Shown here: positions 5,509 to 9,110 of the stretch, in pieces
Layout of the letters: each line of letters opens with the position of its first letter
How positions within the stretch are numbered: position 1 is the first letter of the stretch
Source: Pseudaeromonas sp041911695
Lineage (GTDB): Bacteria > Pseudomonadota > Gammaproteobacteria > Enterobacterales > Aeromonadaceae
DNA length: 9,110 nt
Assembly (NCBI GenBank): GCA_041911695.1
Contig: JAYROM010000200.1
Coordinates: forward strand, 1-9,110
Direction: 5' to 3'
Made by a program: the position numbers and the translations under genes
The notes under the pieces: model-generated
The model's database searches: none
Seen by the model: only the letters and a program-made list of their open reading frames with translations
What the model was told of the DNA's origin: nothing

Positions 5509-6477
5509 TGACAGGGCCGGCATGTCGAGCTGACGACGTTGCCCCTGTAGCAATTGAATCTGTTGCAGCCAGAAACTGTCGCTGTCAAACCAGGGAAAGG
5601 CACGCGGGAAGGCCGGGTCAGTCCAGCGCTGCTGGATCCAGGCCAGCCAGCTGACCATGCGTAGTGCCCGCAGCGGTTCAATCAGCGCCAGCTGGCGGCG
5701 ATCGAAGTCGCAGAAGGTTTCGTAACCCTCGAGCAGGGTGTCGAGCTGCAGACGCTGTTCGTCGTGGTCACCGGAGAGCAGCATCCACAAATCCTGAATC
5801 GCCGGCCCCATGCAGCAGTCATCCAGATCGACCAGTAGCGGGCCATCGCGCCACAACAGGTTGCCGGGATGGCAATCGCCATGCAGCGCCAGCGCATGCC
5901 AGGGTTGCGACAGGGGCGCCTGTAGCGCCTCGCCCAGGGAGGCCAGGGTCTGGCGCATCTCGCCATCCAGCGCCTGCGGCCAGGGGGCGGTAGTCAGCAA
6001 GCGCTGCAACGCCGGTTGCAGGCGTTCAGCCGGACGGAAGCCGCCACGCACTGGCAGCGCGTAGCCGGCCACCCGCGCATGCCAGGCACCGAGTTGATGA
6101 CCCACCGCCGCCAACTGGTCGAGGTTATCGACCTCCAGTGCCCGCCCGCCCAGACTCGGCCACACCGCGAACAGATAGCCGGCATGCTGATGCAGGCTGC
6201 GGCCGTTGATCCGCCACGGTGTCGCCACCGCTACCTCCTCCTCGGCCAGATGAAACGCCAGATCGTGCTCGGCCTGGATCTGGGTCGCATTCCAACGCTC
6301 GGGGCGGTAGAACTTGACCACGGCGCGCTGTCCATCCTCCAGTCGGAACTGGTAGACCCGGTTCTCATAGCTGTTGAGCGCGGTCAACCCTGAGTCGACG
6401 GTCAACCCGAGCTCGGCCAACGCATCGAGGATCAGATCCGGGCTCAGCGCATGAAAGTCAAAGCGGGGCGTGGTCAC
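5491..6477 (-). CDS. srkA: Stress response kinase A (YihE)
   Basis: A 328-residue cytosolic kinase with a phosphotransferase/choline-kinase-like fold, the same length as E. coli SrkA/YihE. The E. coli protein is Cpx-controlled and limits death under stress, acting against MazEF-linked damage; its physiological substrate is not settled. Visible features are the N-terminal lobe with LNSYENRVYQF (34-44) and the nucleotide-binding lysine region RAVVKFYRPERW (51-62), the catalytic loop HGDCHPGNLLW (199-209) with D201 and N206, and the metal-binding LLVDLDD with D217. A C-terminal helical lobe ends LTPWG. The start is GTG at 6477-6475, with AGGA nine bases upstream inside the last codons of yihD. 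Only five bases separate it from the yihD stop, so the two are co-transcribed and probably coupled. Confidence 0.96.
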   Translation of the reverse strand: MTTPRFDFHALSPDLILDALAELGLTVDSGLTALNSYENRVYQFRLEDGQRAVVKFYRPERWNATQIQAEHDLAFHLAEEEVAVATPWRINGRSLHQHAGYLFAVWPSLGGRALEVDNLDQLAAVGHQLGAWHARVAGYALPVRGGFRPAERLQPALQRLLTTAPWPQALDGEMRQTLASLGEALQAPLSQPWHALALHGDCHPGNLLWRDGPLLVDLDDCCMGPAIQDLWMLLSGDHDEQRLQLDTLLEGYETFCDFDRRQLALIEPLRALRMVSWLAWIQQRWTDPAFPRAFPWFDSDSFWLQQIQLLQGQRRQLDMPALSLTPWG

Positions 6478-6482
6478 GGGGA

Positions 6483-6752
6483 TTAATCCTTGATAATGCC
6501 GCGGGCACGCAGCAGCGCGGTCTTGAAGTCATCGACCGCATCCTTGGCCAGCCCTGGGATCATCTCGTCCGCCGGCTTGCTACGCATCTTCAGCTGATAG
6601 ATCAGCGCCTCATCACCGATGTCACTCAACGGGCCGCTAAAGCCGGCTTCACTGGCCACCTTGCCGAGAAAGGCCATCAGGCTCAGATCCTGATCCGCCA
6701 GCCACTCCTGCTGTAACAATTCGAGCAACTCTTCAATGCGGTGACACTGCAT
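6483..6752 (-). CDS. yihD: YihD family protein (DUF1040)
   Basis: A small acidic cytosolic protein of 89 residues, the same length as E. coli YihD and alike along its whole length: LLELLQ near the start, LIYQLKMR (49-56), MIPGL, and DDFKTALLRARGIIKD at the C-terminus. Its biochemical function is not established. There is no signal peptide, membrane segment or catalytic motif. The ATG at 6752 has AGGAG nine bases upstream and lies inside the end of the diguanylate cyclase gene, overlapping it by 20 bases in another frame. srkA follows after five bases, as in E. coli, where yihD also precedes srkA. The overlap ties this conserved pair to the upstream non-E. coli genes. Confidence 0.95.
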   Translation of the reverse strand: MQCHRIEELLELLQQEWLADQDLSLMAFLGKVASEAGFSGPLSDIGDEALIYQLKMRSKPADEMIPGLAKDAVDDFKTALLRARGIIKD

Positions 6753-7917
6753 ACTTCACTTCTCCTGTTTGAGTCCCGGCGACCACCACCTGGTTGCGGC
6801 CGCTGTTTTTGGCACGATACAAGGCCTCGTCGGCGAATGCCACCAGTTCCCCGGCCGCCAGCTTGCCATCCGGCACCAGGGTCACCAGGCCAATACTGCA
6901 GGTGACCCACGGATCGATGGCCGAACCTTGATGCGGGATCGCCTGCTCGGCCAACGCCTGACGGATGCGTTGTGCCAACTGCCAAGCCCCCGCCTGACTG
7001 GTAAACGGCAGCAACAATACGAACTCCTCACCGCCGTAGCGCGCCGCCAGATCCGATTCGCGCTGCAGCACCTGGCGCAAGATCTGCGCTAACTGTTGCA
7101 GACAGATATCTCCCTGCTGATGGCCATAGGTATCGTTGTACTGTTTGAAATAGTCGACATCGAGCAACAGCAACGACAGTGGCGAGACGGCGCGACTGCA
7201 GCGTCCCCAGGCCAGCTCGAGCTGGGTATCAAAGCAGGCGCGGTTGGCAAGACCCGTCAGGCCATCCTGTTGTGAAATCAGGCGCAGTGCATCACTGGTG
7301 CGGCGCAAGCGGCGCGCCATATCGGCATGCGCATAACGGTGATACAGGTCGGCCTCCTGCCAGCGCAGCACATGGCGACGCACCAACATGGCAAACAGCA
7401 GACAGAACAGCACCACCGCCATCAGGATATTGCGGATACCCGATGCCTCGCTAAGCAGCTCCAACTCGGTGACCAGGCAGATGGGCACCGCAGTCCCATA
7501 AAAACAGCGCACATTGTTCATCAGCAGGATGCCGCTCGCCGCCAGATACATGCAGCTAAGCAGTACCAGCAGTAGCCGTTCAGCATCCGGCAATGAGTGC
7601 ATGAAAAACAGCAACCCCAGACACCAGACGATGGCACTGCAGGTGGCACCGATAAAATACTCATGCTCCAGCTGACGCACACCGATACCGCTACGCCGGC
7701 GTTGGCGCCATACCAGATGCAGGGTCCGGCAGGCCAGCACAGCGAGCATGCTCAACCCCCAGGCCTGCCACAGCGCGGGGGAGACAAATCCAGCCGTGGT
7801 CCAGGCGGCAAACAGCGCAATCATCAGCAACGCCGGCAGCGCATAGCGCCCAGCGGCATACAGATAAGCCAACTGGCTCTTGCGGATGCGCAGCAGAATA
7901 CGGTCATCCTGCATCAT
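6733..7917 (-). CDS. Membrane-bound diguanylate cyclase (GGEEF) with multi-pass sensor region
   Basis: A 394-residue enzyme predicted to make cyclic di-GMP from two GTP. The N-terminal 180 residues hold five or six hydrophobic segments (about 25-46, 48-68, 87-107, 113-133, 138-155, 162-180) and look like an integral-membrane sensing module; I do not recognise it as a named MASE type. A short helical linker (about 185-215) leads to the GGDEF domain, which starts QQDGLTGLANR (216-226). It has the metal-binding LLDVDYFKQYND (D253), the active-site RYGGEEF (GGEEF at 295-299) and a product-inhibition I-site RESD at 286-289, exactly five residues before GGEEF. It therefore looks catalytically active and feedback-inhibited. 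The ATG at 7917 overlaps the stop of the upstream synthase as ATGA; ATG 7914 is an alternative. No EAL domain is present. What it senses cannot be told from the sequence. Confidence 0.9.
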   Translation of the reverse strand: MMQDDRILLRIRKSQLAYLYAAGRYALPALLMIALFAAWTTAGFVSPALWQAWGLSMLAVLACRTLHLVWRQRRRSGIGVRQLEHEYFIGATCSAIVWCLGLLFFMHSLPDAERLLLVLLSCMYLAASGILLMNNVRCFYGTAVPICLVTELELLSEASGIRNILMAVVLFCLLFAMLVRRHVLRWQEADLYHRYAHADMARRLRRTSDALRLISQQDGLTGLANRACFDTQLELAWGRCSRAVSPLSLLLLDVDYFKQYNDTYGHQQGDICLQQLAQILRQVLQRESDLAARYGGEEFVLLLPFTSQAGAWQLAQRIRQALAEQAIPHQGSAIDPWVTCSIGLVTLVPDGKLAAGELVAFADEALYRAKNSGRNQVVVAGTQTGEVKYAVSPH

Positions 7918-8969
7918 GATGGCAGCGACTCCCAGCGCGACACCCGCTGCCACAGATGCGCGCAATCTACCTCGGCGGTCGGCAGATGACGGCCCAGCCA
8001 GGCAAACCCGGCGCGCAGCAGGGTATCGGAGCGGCCGGCCAGCCGACAGGCGATGACGATGGCCTTGACCTGGCGACGCGATACCTTGACCGCCTGGCCA
8101 CTGCGAAAGCCGGGCTGACGGCGGATGTTATCCAGCGTGGGCAGTGCCAGCGCAATCGCCAGCAGACAGAACTGGCGCATCCCCTGCTCGCGGGCCGGCA
8201 GCAGCAGGGTGAACGACAAGGCGGCGCGCAGATAGCCATGCGTGATACCAAGCAACGGCGTCAGCAGCTCGGCGCGACACGAGGCAGTCGCGTGGGCCAG
8301 ACTGGCGGCCTCCAGACCGGCCGCCTGCAGCGCCTCGGCAGGCAACCAGCACACCCCGCGCGCGGCATCCTCGCCGATATCTTTCAGAATATTGGTCAGT
8401 TGCAACCCTTCACCAAACGCCACCGCCAGCGGAAACAGCTGGTCACGGCGGGCAACCAGCGCCGGACAATACAGGCAGAACAGCTCGGTCAGCAGCTCGC
8501 CGACCACCCCGGCCACCGCATAGCAGTACCTATCAAGGTCGTGTTGGGTCTGCGGCGCGCTGGCCAGCTGTTGGGCGGCCATGCCCTGGCTCATGATGGT
8601 GACACCACGGCGCAATACCTGCTGCACCGCGGGCGGATAACTGGCAAAACGCGCCAACACCGCCGGGATATCGGCCACCAGCGCCCGTTCGGCAGCCGGG
8701 GTCTGCGGCCCGAGTAGCGCCAGCAGTTGATCGGTCCAGCCCGCCGCCGTGGCGGGGTCGGTCAACACCTCGACCCAGCGCTGCAGATGCGTCTGCTTGC
8801 TGGCGCAGTCCATCTGCGCATCATCCTCGATGGTGTCGACAATCCGGCACAACAGGTAGGCATGCCCCACCCAGTCCGCCAGCGTGGCCGGTAACAGGGG
8901 AATGGTCAGGGCAAACGAGCGCGACACCTGCTGTAAATGCAGCATTTGTCGCTCCAGGGTGAGCATCAT
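7914..8969 (-). CDS. Squalene/phytoene synthase family protein
   Basis: A 351-residue trans-isoprenyl diphosphate condensing enzyme that should join two farnesyl or geranylgeranyl diphosphates head to head. The family blocks are RSFALTIPLLP (17-27), the first aspartate motif DTIEDD (45-50), DLDRYCYAVAGVVGELLTELF (144-164) and the second motif FGEGLQLTNILKDIGEDAARG (185-205) with D197 and D201, followed by the CWLP seen in this family. Both DxxxD motifs are intact, so it should bind Mg and diphosphate. The YCYAVAG-VGE block suggests squalene-synthase-like rather than plant-type phytoene synthase, but the product (squalene, hydroxysqualene, presqualene diphosphate, phytoene) cannot be decided. 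No desaturase, cyclase or other carotenoid or hopanoid gene is in the window. The ATG at 8969 has GGAGG seven bases upstream; ATG 8966 is possible. It is the first gene of the minus-strand run and shares ATGA with the cyclase. Confidence 0.88.
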   Translation of the reverse strand: MMLTLERQMLHLQQVSRSFALTIPLLPATLADWVGHAYLLCRIVDTIEDDAQMDCASKQTHLQRWVEVLTDPATAAGWTDQLLALLGPQTPAAERALVADIPAVLARFASYPPAVQQVLRRGVTIMSQGMAAQQLASAPQTQHDLDRYCYAVAGVVGELLTELFCLYCPALVARRDQLFPLAVAFGEGLQLTNILKDIGEDAARGVCWLPAEALQAAGLEAASLAHATASCRAELLTPLLGITHGYLRAALSFTLLLPAREQGMRQFCLLAIALALPTLDNIRRQPGFRSGQAVKVSRRQVKAIVIACRLAGRSDTLLRAGFAWLGRHLPTAEVDCAHLWQRVSRWESLPS

Positions 8970-9110
8970 GGCAGCGCCTCCGCAAACGGGGCGATAGTTT
9001 ATCACCTCCCTGCCACCCCCGCGGTAGCTGTGCTGGCATATTGCGCAAAAAACGCAGGTTTTTCGTCAAGATATGCGGCATCCGGCCAGGGCGCACCGCC
9101 AACCCCACCA
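8970..9110 (-). promoter_or_regulatory. Upstream region of the synthase-cyclase-yihD-srkA run
   Basis: No gene is evident in these 141 bases. On the minus strand TTGACG at 9069-9064 is a good -35 match, but no -10 lies at 16-18 bp; the nearest AT-rich candidate, CAATAT, is 20 bp away. The 8-bp palindrome TTGCGCAA (9041-9048) sits in the same stretch. The main promoter of the run is probably here or just beyond the window edge. Confidence 0.3.

Noticed and set aside
7956..8717. 253-residue open frame antisense to the synthase
   Set aside because: Gln/Arg-rich composition typical of a frame opposite a GC-rich gene; the sense strand has clear family motifs.
9098..9110. CCACCA at the window end, like a tRNA 3' end
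   Set aside because: No GGTTC-type T-arm or matching acceptor stem precedes it.
1..9110. Mobile elements, CRISPR, toxin-antitoxin or defence genes
   Set aside because: No transposase, integrase, regular spaced repeats or attachment-type duplications were seen; the genes are mostly conserved core genes with uniform composition.

Overview
The window reads as a chromosomal core segment of a GC-rich gammaproteobacterium. The gene set (comM next to an attenuated ilv operon; yihG, dsbA, srkA and yihD together) and protein lengths close to the enterobacterial homologues point to that class. Extra genes absent from the E. coli locus suggest a different family; an Aeromonadaceae-type organism is my guess, not something the sequence proves. 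I see no insertion sequence, phage gene, CRISPR array, rRNA or complete tRNA.

Left part (1-717): the 5' end of ilvG (acetolactate synthase large subunit) on the minus strand. It is preceded by a full transcription-attenuation leader: a 31-residue peptide, ilvL, rich in Ile/Val/Leu, followed by a GC-rich hairpin with eight U. The region between ilvL and the divergent comM carries a plus-strand hairpin plus T-tract, a 10-bp palindrome and a near-identical 15-bp repeat.

Plus-strand block (718-4149): comM (branch-migration helicase of natural transformation), then two tandem diverged YihG-type membrane acyltransferases that probably acylate the sn-2 position of lysophosphatidic acid. A hairpin at 4175-4200 separates this block from the converging minus-strand block.

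Minus-strand block (8969 down to 4220), in transcription order: squalene/phytoene-synthase-like enzyme, membrane diguanylate cyclase (GGEEF), yihD, srkA, dsbA, and a DUF523/TudS-type Fe-S protein. The first four genes are packed with 4-nt and 20-nt overlaps and a 5-nt gap, which suggests one transcript. dsbA has its own good sigma70-type promoter across the end of srkA and is followed by a strong terminator, with the DUF523 gene beyond it. The yihD-srkA-dsbA part is an envelope-stress and disulfide-bond module known from E. coli. The coupling of an isoprenoid condensing enzyme to a c-di-GMP synthase upstream of it is the most unusual part of the window.

All calls come from reading the sequence and remembered family features; no database search was run.
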